Notes: a model not told the origin generated them from the sequence alone. Numbered from the stretch's first letter, positions 1 to 6,035 are shown. The stretch: 6,035 bases of DNA from Candidatus Sumerlaeota bacterium (GCA_026398575.1 JAPLSP010000262.1:1-6035); one strand, 5' to 3'. Made by a program: numbers and translations.

Positions 1-2621
1 TCAAGTCCTGGACTGCGCCTTCGATCCGTGGCTCGCTCGCCTCCCAATTCGAAACCATCCTGGACCTGCTCAAAGACGTGAAGGTTGACGAACCCATCGA
101 ACTGGTCCTGCCCGATCTGATCCGCCTTGTTGGCGCCGAAACCGCCGAACGCCTCATCGCCAAGGCAGTACGAACCCCAAGCGTGCGGCTGACGCTGCGC
201 GCCCAAGGCGCCACGGTTGATCTGACCCGCCGCCTGATGCTGGAGGCCATAGACAGCATTACGAAGCCGAATTGGGATTTGGCGGAAGCGCCCGAGGGCG
301 TCGCGCTCTACGAGGCCATGCGCAAACGCTTCCCACGTGTTACGCACGAACAAAGCGAAGCCGCGCGTAAACGCCGCGAAGCCATCGCCAAGTCGCCGGT
401 GGGTGGCATGGTTGACAGCTCGCAGCTCGAACGGTCCGAGGATGCTGATAAGCAGAAGAACAGAGACAGCGCAGAGGCCGACTGCGCTTACCTGTTGTAT
501 CTGATCGCAGAGGGGCGGCGCGATGAGGCCACTTCGCTGGCCTTGGACTTAAGCGAGTCCGCGGGGTCTTATTATCTACGGTCTCTCAGCAAGCGCTATT
601 CCGGCGGCCGGTTGGTTGAATTGCGAGATTTCCTTGCCGCGCTGCTGAAAAAAAAGCCCGAGCTGGAATTCTGGGATGGCTACATTGAGATGGCGCAAAA
701 AACGGGCCGCGCTCAGGAAGCCATCTTTCTGCTGCAAGAGGCAATGAAATCCGTCAGGGAAAAATCCGGCAAGGAATCCTATGCCATGAGCCGATTGCGA
801 GATAGTCTTATCACACTCCTGCTTGCGCAGGACCGCGTCGAGGAGGCGGTTGCTCTGATTCGCGAGAAGGCGTCTGCGCAAACGGGAGATGACTCGCATC
901 GCTATAAGCGTTTGCTGAATCTGGGGGATGTCTTGCAAAGACCTGCATGGGTTAAAGAGGCATTTCCATATTGCGGAAGGCTCTTTTACAGCGGGGCCAA
1001 AGAGGAGTTGTATGAAGATGAAATGCCGATTGCCTGGCGCGCCGGTCTTGCCGCTGACATCGAAACCACCGTCTCCCAATTGCTTTTTAAATCCATAAAA
1101 GATGCCAAGCGATCCCATACCAAACCGGAGGAATTCGGGCCATATGACGACGCGCTTAAGCAACTGATCATGATTTATGATGCCGCTGGACGAAGCGCCG
1201 ACGTGCTGATGCTCTTGGCGCGCGCGCCCTGGTGGAACCAAAAAGATCTGAATGAGATTTCATCGAATAAAGGATTTCTCGCCGCCGCGGCGCGCGCTCT
1301 GGCCGCAGCTGGACGCAAAGACGAAGCTGCGCGCATTCTGAAGTCTGTAATCTATGATTATCCCGGTTACGATCCGGCCTACCAGACGCTCGCCGACTTT
1401 TCTGGTCCGGACTTAATCCCCTGGCTCGATGAACTCTTGCGTCGCCGTCCGTTTGAGGAACGACCGTTGATATGGAAGGCGTATATCCTGCTCAAGGCCC
1501 GCCGCCTTGACGAAGCGGAAAAGGCCGCCCGCGAAGCGCTCAAGATAGATCCCACCGACGGCGAACAGCCAACCGGCGATCGCGCGCGCGCTTACGCCGT
1601 GCTAGCTGATATCCTAACCGCGCGCGGAAATAATAATGAGGCGGCGAATTTCCGCAAGGTTGTCGAAGCGGTGCGCGAAGGCGAAAAAGGCGATGCGCTG
1701 GCTGGCGCAGGCCTGATGAAGCGCGCCCGCGCATCCTATGAAAAATCGCAGAACACGTTCGCTGACGCTTACTGTGTGCTCTGGCGGCTGGCGCAGCGGA
1801 TGCAGGATGAAGGCGATCCGGAGGGCGCGCGCAAATACTACCGCCAAGCCTTCGAGCGAATGCCCGGTCAGTTTGGGCGCATAACGCAACGGCGCTCCGG
1901 TTGCGAGAACTTCTTTGACGACAGGGGCAAGCGATCCCTGGCCGAAGAAGTCCTCCTCAAGGCCGCGCAGGCGAATTCCAATCAGCCTCAGCTATACTAC
2001 CTTATCGGCCAGCTGCGCGAGAAGCAAATGCGCAACGAAGAGGCCTATGCAGCCTATCGCCGGGCCGTTGATCTCGATCCTGAGTATGTGGACGCATGGC
2101 GCGCTCTCTTCGACATCGCTTCGAAGGCCTTCCTGACGCGTGCGGAGCAGGACGCCATTGCTCTGCGGCTATTGGCGCTCGACCCGTTTGGCCCCCGCAT
2201 ATTCTATGCCTATCGCGACTTCCGCAATGACCTGCTTTATGAAATCGCCGATCTTAAAGGATTATGGCGCGTAACGAGCGACAATCGCCGCCTGGCTGTC
2301 CTGCGCCCAAAAAGCCTGCTTTCGCTTCCGGCCGCCAAAGCGCGCTTGGATGCCCTCGAAGCAAAACGGAAAGGAGAAGGCCGCAGCAATGATCACGAGG
2401 AGGACGAGACCGACAGCGCTAATCCTCGCGAATATGGCGATCTGGCAAAACCCGGTGATGTGCTGAAAAGAACTCAAATTGTGGAAATGCTTCAAATGCT
2501 CATGGGAGAACGAGCAGACCTGCGTCGTTCCTATTTCTCGGATGATCTCCGGCTAAACGCATTCTATCCTGCCAACATGGTCTCTCCCGCTGCTGTCAAT
2601 ACCTGGAACCGATATTTTTAG
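1..2621 (+). CDS. Large tetratricopeptide-repeat (TPR) protein, 5'-truncated by the window edge
   Basis: Helical-repeat scaffold protein, probably for protein-protein interaction; partner and pathway unknown. The frame (first whole codon at base 3) is open to the left edge and the residues before the GTG at 78 (starting KSWTAPSIRG) look fully coding, so that GTG is internal and the start lies upstream. About 872 residues are visible. The clearest TPR unit is at about nt 1985-2085 (LYYLIGQLREKQ, then AYAAYRRAVDLDP). Other TPR-like helix pairs lie near nt 670-750 (GRAQEAIFLLQEA), 1275-1400 (GRKDEAARILKSV), 1465-1562 (RRLDEAEKAAREALKIDP) and 1807-1865 (EGARKYYRQAFERMP). The first 130 or so visible residues are not obvious TPRs. 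A charged linker (about nt 2355-2440, containing NDHEEDETDS) precedes a C-terminal tail ending in NTWNRYF. No signal peptide or membrane segment is visible, but the true N-terminus is missing. TPR assignment is firm; function is not. Confidence 0.9.
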   Translation, partial: KSWTAPSIRGSLASQFETILDLLKDVKVDEPIELVLPDLIRLVGAETAERLIAKAVRTPSVRLTLRAQGATVDLTRRLMLEAIDSITKPNWDLAEAPEGVALYEAMRKRFPRVTHEQSEAARKRREAIAKSPVGGMVDSSQLERSEDADKQKNRDSAEADCAYLLYLIAEGRRDEATSLALDLSESAGSYYLRSLSKRYSGGRLVELRDFLAALLKKKPELEFWDGYIEMAQKTGRAQEAIFLLQEAMKSVREKSGKESYAMSRLRDSLITLLLAQDRVEEAVALIREKASAQTGDDSHRYKRLLNLGDVLQRPAWVKEAFPYCGRLFYSGAKEELYEDEMPIAWRAGLAADIETTVSQLLFKSIKDAKRSHTKPEEFGPYDDALKQLIMIYDAAGRSADVLMLLARAPWWNQKDLNEISSNKGFLAAAARALAAAGRKDEAARILKSVIYDYPGYDPAYQTLADFSGPDLIPWLDELLRRRPFEERPLIWKAYILLKARRLDEAEKAAREALKIDPTDGEQPTGDRARAYAVLADILTARGNNNEAANFRKVVEAVREGEKGDALAGAGLMKRARASYEKSQNTFADAYCVLWRLAQRMQDEGDPEGARKYYRQAFERMPGQFGRITQRRSGCENFFDDRGKRSLAEEVLLKAAQANSNQPQLYYLIGQLREKQMRNEEAYAAYRRAVDLDPEYVDAWRALFDIASKAFLTRAEQDAIALRLLALDPFGPRIFYAYRDFRNDLLYEIADLKGLWRVTSDNRRLAVLRPKSLLSLPAAKARLDALEAKRKGEGRSNDHEEDETDSANPREYGDLAKPGDVLKRTQIVEMLQMLMGERADLRRSYFSDDLRLNAFYPANMVSPAAVNTWNRYF

Positions 2622-2648
2622 CGAGGCGCTGAATTCCAACAGACGATG

Positions 2649-2662
2649 GCGCTTGAGAGCGC
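2649..2662. terminator. Small hairpin in the convergent intergenic gap
   Basis: GCGCT (2649-2653) and AGCGC (2658-2662) form a 5-bp stem around the loop TGAG, 27 bases after the stop of the TPR gene. No run of T follows on either strand, so this is not a standard intrinsic terminator. It is listed because it lies between two converging genes, where transcription must end. Confidence 0.25.
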
Positions 2663-2672
2663 GTAATATCTG

Positions 2673-2693
2673 TCCGCGCATCCAGCGAACGGA
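2673..2693. terminator. Bulged hairpin just downstream of the phosphatase-like gene
   Basis: TCCG+CGC (2673-2679) pairs with GCG (2685-2687) and CGGA (2690-2693), giving a 7-bp stem with a two-base bulge (AA, 2688-2689) and a five-base loop. In RNA a G-U and a U-A pair could extend it outward. It lies 7 bases beyond the stop of the minus-strand gene ending at 2700. No T tract follows in either direction, so termination here would need Rho or another factor. It is an imperfect structure that could occur by chance. Confidence 0.25.
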
Positions 2694-2699
2694 TAAGCG

Positions 2700-3908
2700 C
2701 TATTGATTCATCCTCGACCAGACAGACGGCGCTGCTCCAGCGGGCGGCGCAAGTCCAAGCGCTTCCAGAGCCGAGGCCGCTACGGTCGTGATTGGAATAG
2801 GATCTTCAATCACTCGCGCCGCCGAGACACCCGGTCCCAGCGCCAGCATCCACGTCCGGCGGCAGCCTTCGTCGGCGCCGGTGTTGGTGTAGAAATCGCT
2901 ATGGTGCACGTATCCCAGACCTGCGCTGGTTTCCAGTTCGCGGCCATGATCCGGTAGAATCAGGATCAAGGTCTGATCGCGATAGGCCTGCAATGACTGC
3001 GCGGCTTCCCATAATTTCCAGGTAAGCGCGTCCGTTCGGGCGATGGCGTCGGTATAGCGCGACCAGGAACCGTAGTGCGCGCAGTCAATCTCTCCCAAAC
3101 ACACCGCGATCACATCCGGCGCATGTGTCTTCATGCACGCAATGGCGCAGTCGGCGAGGAAGGCGTCGTGGCTTGTCGAACCCGAGCCAGACTTCCAGTC
3201 TGAGAATTGTTTTTCCATGAAGGCGCGGGCAGCATTCGACCGCAATCCATCCAGCGAAATCCGGCTGGCGGAGCGGGCCAGCGCGGCGCAGGAGCGCGCA
3301 GCGTTGCGGCCCGCTTCCTCGGTTCCAACGGCAGCGGCTTCGGCCATCAAGCGATCCATCTCCTCGGCGGCGGCGCGCGGTATGGTGGGCGGCATTGCGA
3401 CATTGGCGGCAAACCGCGCGCCATAGCCTGCGGCGGAGCTTTCTCCCGCTTTGGCGAGGATCGAGGCATAAACAAACGCCCATGCTTTCAGATCGCTGGC
3501 GCTGGCGGCGCGGCGATAGACTTCAAAAATCGTCGGATGCGCCACAGGCTTGGTCCAATCCAGATCGTCCCATTCCCAATGGCCGGTCATCATTGAGCCG
3601 GTGGAATTGGAATGCACGACGCGCCCTTCCACGCGCATATTGGTGAACAGCGCGCCGCGCGGAACCAGATCGTTCCATAGATGTGGAATAAAGGCGTGTT
3701 TGGGATCGCCGATGGATTCGCTGGAGCGCGTCCCGCCGCCGAATTGCACAATCAGCAGTTTGCGCGCCCGCCGCGAGGTTTGATTTTTTCCAGAGCCGCA
3801 ATCCCCGATTCCCTGTCTCGCTCCGGCAAAACGGCATCCCACTGCGGTCGCAAACAATGACGACGCGCTGGCAGTGTACGCGCATTTGAGAAACAATCGG
3901 CGGTTCAT
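2700..3908 (-). CDS. Tat-exported alkaline phosphatase/sulfatase-fold protein, putative lipoprotein
   Basis: A 402-residue exported protein, probably a metal-dependent hydrolase of the alkaline phosphatase superfamily; substrate unknown. The N-terminus NRRLFLK is a near-perfect Tat motif (RR at 3-4), followed by a hydrophobic stretch to about residue 24. Cys25 in TAVGC could be lipidated, although Ala at -3 is poor for a lipobox. Superfamily-like metal motifs appear in the usual order: D275 and H278 (IDCAHYG), D320-H321 (LPDHGRE), and H335/H336 (YVHHSD). The first conserved block, normally ending in a metal-binding Asp, reads LLIVQFGGGTR (51-61). A candidate nucleophile region is NSTGSMMTGHWEWDD (101-115). 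The region at about 175-250 is Ala-rich and looks like an insertion. The ATG at 3908 is preceded by AGGAG with a 7-base spacer, and the Tat motif begins immediately, so the start is secure. It resembles DUF1501-like and sulfatase-like exported proteins; activity is inferred from fold motifs only. Confidence 0.85.
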   Translation of the reverse strand: MNRRLFLKCAYTASASSLFATAVGCRFAGARQGIGDCGSGKNQTSRRARKLLIVQFGGGTRSSESIGDPKHAFIPHLWNDLVPRGALFTNMRVEGRVVHSNSTGSMMTGHWEWDDLDWTKPVAHPTIFEVYRRAASASDLKAWAFVYASILAKAGESSAAGYGARFAANVAMPPTIPRAAAEEMDRLMAEAAAVGTEEAGRNAARSCAALARSASRISLDGLRSNAARAFMEKQFSDWKSGSGSTSHDAFLADCAIACMKTHAPDVIAVCLGEIDCAHYGSWSRYTDAIARTDALTWKLWEAAQSLQAYRDQTLILILPDHGRELETSAGLGYVHHSDFYTNTGADEGCRRTWMLALGPGVSAARVIEDPIPITTVAASALEALGLAPPAGAAPSVWSRMNQ

Positions 3909-3915
3909 TTGAGCA

Positions 3916-3920
3916 CTCCT
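3916..3920 (-). promoter_or_regulatory. Ribosome binding site of the Tat-exported protein gene
   Basis: On the minus strand AGGAG lies 7 bases before the ATG at 3908-3906. It fixes the start that places the RR pair at residues 3-4, as expected for a Tat substrate. Confidence 0.8.
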
Positions 3921-3926
3921 GCCGTC

Positions 3927-3954
3927 ATCAACCGGGATAAAGAGGAGAGTTGAT
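3927..3954. repeat. 6-bp dyad with 16-base spacer upstream of the Tat-exported protein gene
   Basis: ATCAAC (3927-3932) and GTTGAT (3949-3954) are exact inverted copies, with a purine-rich spacer on the plus strand. The dyad sits between the ribosome binding site at 3916-3920 and the large palindrome. It could be an operator half-site pair or an mRNA leader hairpin that affects access to the ribosome binding site. A 6-bp dyad at this spacing can also arise by chance. Confidence 0.3.
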
Positions 3955-3967
3955 TCCTGCGGATAGG

Positions 3968-4082
3968 AGCGGCGCCAGCATTTGGAGTGCGGTTGCTTGC
4001 TGCCGCTTTAGCTACGCCAATCCTATAAATCATCGAAGCTAAAGCGGCAGCAAGCAACCGCACTCCAAATGCTGGCGCCGCT
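3968..4082. repeat. Perfect long inverted repeat, 46-base arms, 23-base loop
   Basis: The left arm (3968-4013, starting AGCGGCGCCAGCATTTGG) is the exact reverse complement of the right arm (4037-4082, ending CCAAATGCTGGCGCCGCT), with no mismatch over 46 bases. The AT-richer loop spans 4014-4036. Allowing G-U pairs, an RNA stem could extend about 4 pairs outward. Each arm also contains AGCGGC near one end and GCCGCT near the other, so each arm can fold into its own small hairpin. Short open frames across it are by-products of the palindrome. It lies wholly between the two minus-strand genes, 59 bases before the start at 3908 and 75 bases beyond the stop at 4158. No T tract follows the stem on either strand, no transposase is present and no clear target-site duplication is visible. 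It best fits a non-autonomous palindromic element (REP- or MITE-like) or a strong transcript-level stem between two cistrons. Confidence 0.95.
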
Positions 4083-4111
4083 TCTGAGCGCATTGCTTTC
4101 GTCCCTTAGGC

Positions 4112-4129
4112 AAAAAATGCGTGATCGCA
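4112..4129 (-). terminator. Weak intrinsic-terminator-like hairpin after the DUF4424-like gene
   Basis: Read on the minus strand, TGCG-ATCA-CGCA is followed directly by six T (4117-4112), about 29 bases beyond the stop at 4158. The order (stem, then T run) is right for an intrinsic terminator of the minus-strand gene, but the perfect stem is only 4 bp; two A-T pairs beyond a T-T mismatch could lengthen it. Leaky termination at most, so some read-through into the large palindrome and the next gene is plausible. Confidence 0.35.
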
Positions 4130-4140
4130 ATTCTGAGTCA

Positions 4141-4159
4141 GAGCGCTTGGCGCGCGCTC
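4141..4159. repeat. 6-bp hairpin overlapping the stop codon of the DUF4424-like gene
   Basis: GAGCGC (4141-4146) pairs with GCGCTC (4154-4159) around a 7-base loop and overlaps the stop codon at 4158-4160. A second short dyad, TCTGA-G-TCAGA (4132-4142), abuts it. Neither is followed directly by a T tract; together with the hairpin at 4112-4129 they make the 3' end of this transcript rich in structure. Confidence 0.35.
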
Positions 4160-5801
4160 ACTTCTTCGGCGTCTTCACTGCGTTATTCCAATCCTCCGCT
4201 TTCACGCCAATGAAAAACTCGCCCGTTTTTTCCGTCAAGGTGGCGCCATAAGAGCGCATCTGAGGCATGGGCGCCGAAGACCGCAGCGCTATCCCTTCAG
4301 TCCCAGATTTGGCTGGCGCGGCGGCATCCAGGAGTTGGAGCGGGATTGGAGCGGCGGGCGCGACTCCCTCCGGCGCGGTGACCGTGAGGTTGATCGGGCC
4401 GAAGGAATCCCAGAATGACGCAGGATGTAACACATAAGCCACCTGATAACTCTCCGGCATGGCAGTATCGCGATATGCATATTGGCTGTACGAAACCGCG
4501 ACGGTACGCGTGGCGCCGGCAGGGAACGCGACGCGATAGTATAGGATATTCATGGGCGCAAAGGTGAAGACCACCGGCAGATTTTTCAGGGTCGCCTTCC
4601 AGGATGCTTTTTGTTCCGCCGTAAACAACTTGTTTGCGTCCAGATAATCCATGCGCGCATAAACCGTCACATCCGAGTCGCTATAGTCGCGCCCCAGTGT
4701 CGCGGTTGTCGCGGTGAATTCGCGCGGGCGTATCTTGCCGGTCTGAAGATCAACGGAGCGTTCGCGCACGTCGCCGCCCCAGGCTTTGAAAATTTCCTCG
4801 TATGCTGAGAGGCCGGCAGGATCGAATTTTCCGGCCAGGAGCGTCAACCATTGCGTGGCTTTTTGCTCGCCAATGGCGGCGGTTGCCCAATTGGCTTCGG
4901 TTATCGCCTCGCGCAGGGAGGCGTCTCTATCCCAAGATATCGCTCCGAATGGCGCCAGCGGACGGGCGGATTTCGCGGCGGCGCCGGCAGGGGCGGGAGC
5001 GCAGGAGCTCGCTTCCGGAGGGCAGAGCGCCGCGAACTCCTGCATCAGCGCCGCTTCGCCTTCTGTCCATTTCAAGGTACGGGTCAGATAGCCGGCCAAT
5101 GCTGTGCGGGCCGGTTCGCGTTTTTCGCCCGACGCGGTTTGCGCGTCTTCAAAAAGGCGCCGCAGTTCGGCATTGTCCTTCAGCGTCTGACTGATGGCGC
5201 CCATCGCTTTGCGCCGCAGCAGGCCGTAGATTCCGGAATTGGAAATGACGATGGGAGAAACATTTTCTTTGCCGTCCAACTGAATCCTGACATCCGGAGT
5301 TGCTACCATTGCATACGGATTCATATATATGCCGCGCAGAATCGGGAAACCGAATTCCATCTGTATGGCCTCGGAGGTGGGATTCGCGATGAGATACGAG
5401 GCAGTCACATTGACTTTCGGCGGAACGGATGGGCCGCCGGGATTGCGCGCCATGAAGGAATCCGGAGTAAAACGAATGTCCAGGTCTTCCTTGATGACTT
5501 GTAGGCGCGTTTCTCGCGCGGGCTTGAGATCGGGATCCAGCCGGGCCAGCACGCCTTTGGCCGCCGGATCGCCTTGCGGCGATTTGATAAGAAATGGTCC
5601 GCCATTGGCCTGAGCGGTAGAGGCGGGATGCCACGCCGCCACTGCAATCAGCGCAATGAAGACGCCAAATCTCCCGAGCCAATTCGGAAGCATCCATCCG
5701 AGTATTGCGCGCCGATTGTGGATGAATCGTTGGGGCGGGTCTGCTGTCGCAGTCGTAGGCATCACAGGCGCTTTCCGTTGAGAGGCGCATTTGTCGGTCA
5801 T
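4158..5801 (-). CDS. Secreted DUF4424-like protein of unknown function
   Basis: A 547-residue exported protein; no enzymatic motif is recognised. The N-terminus has an unusually long leader: a polar, basic stretch to about residue 45, a hydrophobic core (GVFIALIAVAAW, about 46-57), then a signal peptidase I site, AQA before NGGPF (cleavage after about residue 65). The mature part begins with a beta-rich region (VTASYLIANPTSEAIQMEFGFP), followed by a helical middle, a Pro/Ala-rich linker flanked by CPPEASSC, and a C-terminal beta region with AVSYSQYAY, then YVLHPASFWDSFGPINLTV. This last stretch (a Tyr/Leu strand, an aromatic PAxxW-like turn, then a Gly-containing strand) is what I associate with DUF4424-type periplasmic proteins. 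Such proteins usually have unknown roles. I chose the ATG at 5801 over an ATG 24 codons upstream because GGGAGGAG lies 6 bases before it. The downstream neighbour, also exported, is on the same strand across a 249-base gap. Confidence 0.85.
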   Translation of the reverse strand: MTDKCASQRKAPVMPTTATADPPQRFIHNRRAILGWMLPNWLGRFGVFIALIAVAAWHPASTAQANGGPFLIKSPQGDPAAKGVLARLDPDLKPARETRLQVIKEDLDIRFTPDSFMARNPGGPSVPPKVNVTASYLIANPTSEAIQMEFGFPILRGIYMNPYAMVATPDVRIQLDGKENVSPIVISNSGIYGLLRRKAMGAISQTLKDNAELRRLFEDAQTASGEKREPARTALAGYLTRTLKWTEGEAALMQEFAALCPPEASSCAPAPAGAAAKSARPLAPFGAISWDRDASLREAITEANWATAAIGEQKATQWLTLLAGKFDPAGLSAYEEIFKAWGGDVRERSVDLQTGKIRPREFTATTATLGRDYSDSDVTVYARMDYLDANKLFTAEQKASWKATLKNLPVVFTFAPMNILYYRVAFPAGATRTVAVSYSQYAYRDTAMPESYQVAYVLHPASFWDSFGPINLTVTAPEGVAPAAPIPLQLLDAAAPAKSGTEGIALRSSAPMPQMRSYGATLTEKTGEFFIGVKAEDWNNAVKTPKK

Positions 5802-5807
5802 GATATT

Positions 5808-5815
5808 CTCCTCCC
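5808..5815 (-). promoter_or_regulatory. Strong ribosome binding site that decides the start of the DUF4424-like gene
   Basis: On the minus strand GGGAGGAG is followed by a 6-base spacer and ATG (5801-5799). The longer frame starting at 5873 would bury this site inside coding sequence, has no comparable site of its own, and would add 24 residues before an already long signal-peptide leader, so the shorter form is preferred. Confidence 0.85.
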
Positions 5816-5886
5816 TGAAGTTTGTTGGCGCGCGAAAGTGAGACATTCGGCGCGCTGCGAAAACAACTAACAAATCCCGCCATGCC

Positions 5887-5930
5887 AGTGGTCAGATTAG
5901 AGTAAAAGAAATGTAAATAAGTTGTCAGCC
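5887..5930 (-). promoter_or_regulatory. AT-rich patch, candidate promoter of the DUF4424-like gene
   Basis: This stretch is clearly richer in A+T than its surroundings and lies about 90-130 bases before the start at 5801. On the minus strand it contains CTGACA (a -35-like hexamer) and TCTAAT (five of six matches to a -10), but they are 21 bases apart, longer than the usual 16-18, so the pair is not a convincing sigma-70 promoter. The location and base composition are suggestive; the exact elements are uncertain. Confidence 0.25.
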
Positions 5931-6035
5931 AAACTGGACTTCGCACTACGCTTCAGGGTGCGCTTGCGGCGCAGCTGCTCAATAGGCATGCGACCTTTGT
6001 CGTTGGGCGATGAAAATCAGTATCTATCCAGATTG

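Noticed and set aside
576..1241. 221-residue minus-strand frame opposite the TPR gene
   Set aside because: The plus-strand frame carries recognisable helical repeats through this stretch; the opposite frame has no motif or ribosome binding site I can support.
3085..3885. Several 65-132-residue frames on both strands within the Tat-exported protein gene
   Set aside because: They overlap a gene with a clear signal and metal motifs; their translations are Arg-, Pro- or Ala-rich, as expected from shifted frames of GC-rich coding DNA.
3968..4082. The large palindrome as an intrinsic terminator or as a CRISPR/tRNA-like element
   Set aside because: No T tract follows on either strand and the stem is far longer than terminators; there is only one unit, so not an array, and it cannot fold into a cloverleaf.
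3905..4251. Short reading frames across the large palindrome on both strands (62 and 60 residues)
   Set aside because: They exist because the inverted repeat gives the same codons on both strands; no ribosome binding sites and no protein-like composition.
4851..5504. 217-residue plus-strand frame opposite the DUF4424-like gene
   Set aside because: Gly/Arg-rich shadow of the opposite-strand gene, which has a signal peptide, a strong ribosome binding site and protein-like composition throughout.
5802..5873. 24-codon N-terminal extension of the DUF4424-like gene
   Set aside because: The strong GGGAGGAG site lies inside this extension, directly before the ATG at 5801, and the extension itself has no good ribosome binding site.
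5897..5989. 30-residue minus-strand frame (MPIEQLRRKRTLKRS...) with AAAGG before its ATG
   Set aside because: Very short, basic, overlaps the candidate promoter patch, and the upstream motif is weak; could be a leader peptide but nothing beyond the open frame supports it.
1..6035. A multi-gene defence, toxin-antitoxin or biosynthetic system
   Set aside because: None of the three genes carries nuclease, reverse transcriptase, toxin, methyltransferase or synthase motifs, and the genes are not arranged as one operon.

Overview
The window is moderately GC-rich bacterial DNA (judged by eye, not counted) with three long protein-coding genes and no tRNA, rRNA, CRISPR array or recognisable transposase. 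Strong Shine-Dalgarno sites, a twin-arginine (Tat) export signal and a classical Sec signal peptide show a bacterium that exports proteins through both routes. The lineage cannot be fixed from the sequence. The gene style (a very long TPR protein, a Tat-exported phosphatase-fold protein with an FGGGTR-type N-terminal motif, a secreted DUF4424-like protein) is what I would expect from environmental phyla such as Acidobacteriota, Planctomycetota, Verrucomicrobiota or related lineages, but that is an impression, not a result.

Layout. Bases 1-2621 (+) hold the 3' portion of a large tetratricopeptide-repeat protein; its frame is open to the left edge, so its true start lies outside the window. A 78-base convergent gap (2622-2699) carries two small hairpin candidates. 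Bases 2700-3908 (-) encode a Tat-exported, possibly lipid-anchored protein of the alkaline phosphatase/sulfatase fold. Bases 3909-4157 are non-coding and hold the most striking element of the window: a perfect inverted repeat with 46-base arms around a 23-base loop (3968-4082), plus a smaller dyad next to the phosphatase-like gene and weak terminator-like hairpins next to the upstream gene. Bases 4158-5801 (-) encode a secreted protein resembling the DUF4424 type. Bases 5802-6035 form the upstream region of that gene, with an AT-rich patch that may be its promoter; a rightward gene may begin at the very right edge, but this cannot be shown.

The two minus-strand genes share direction and both products leave the cytoplasm. 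They are 249 bases apart with a large palindrome between them, so they are not a tight operon. The TPR gene converges on them and is probably an independent unit. No evidence was found for a defence, secondary-metabolite or mobile gene system. The main candidate for something undescribed is the long perfect palindrome.
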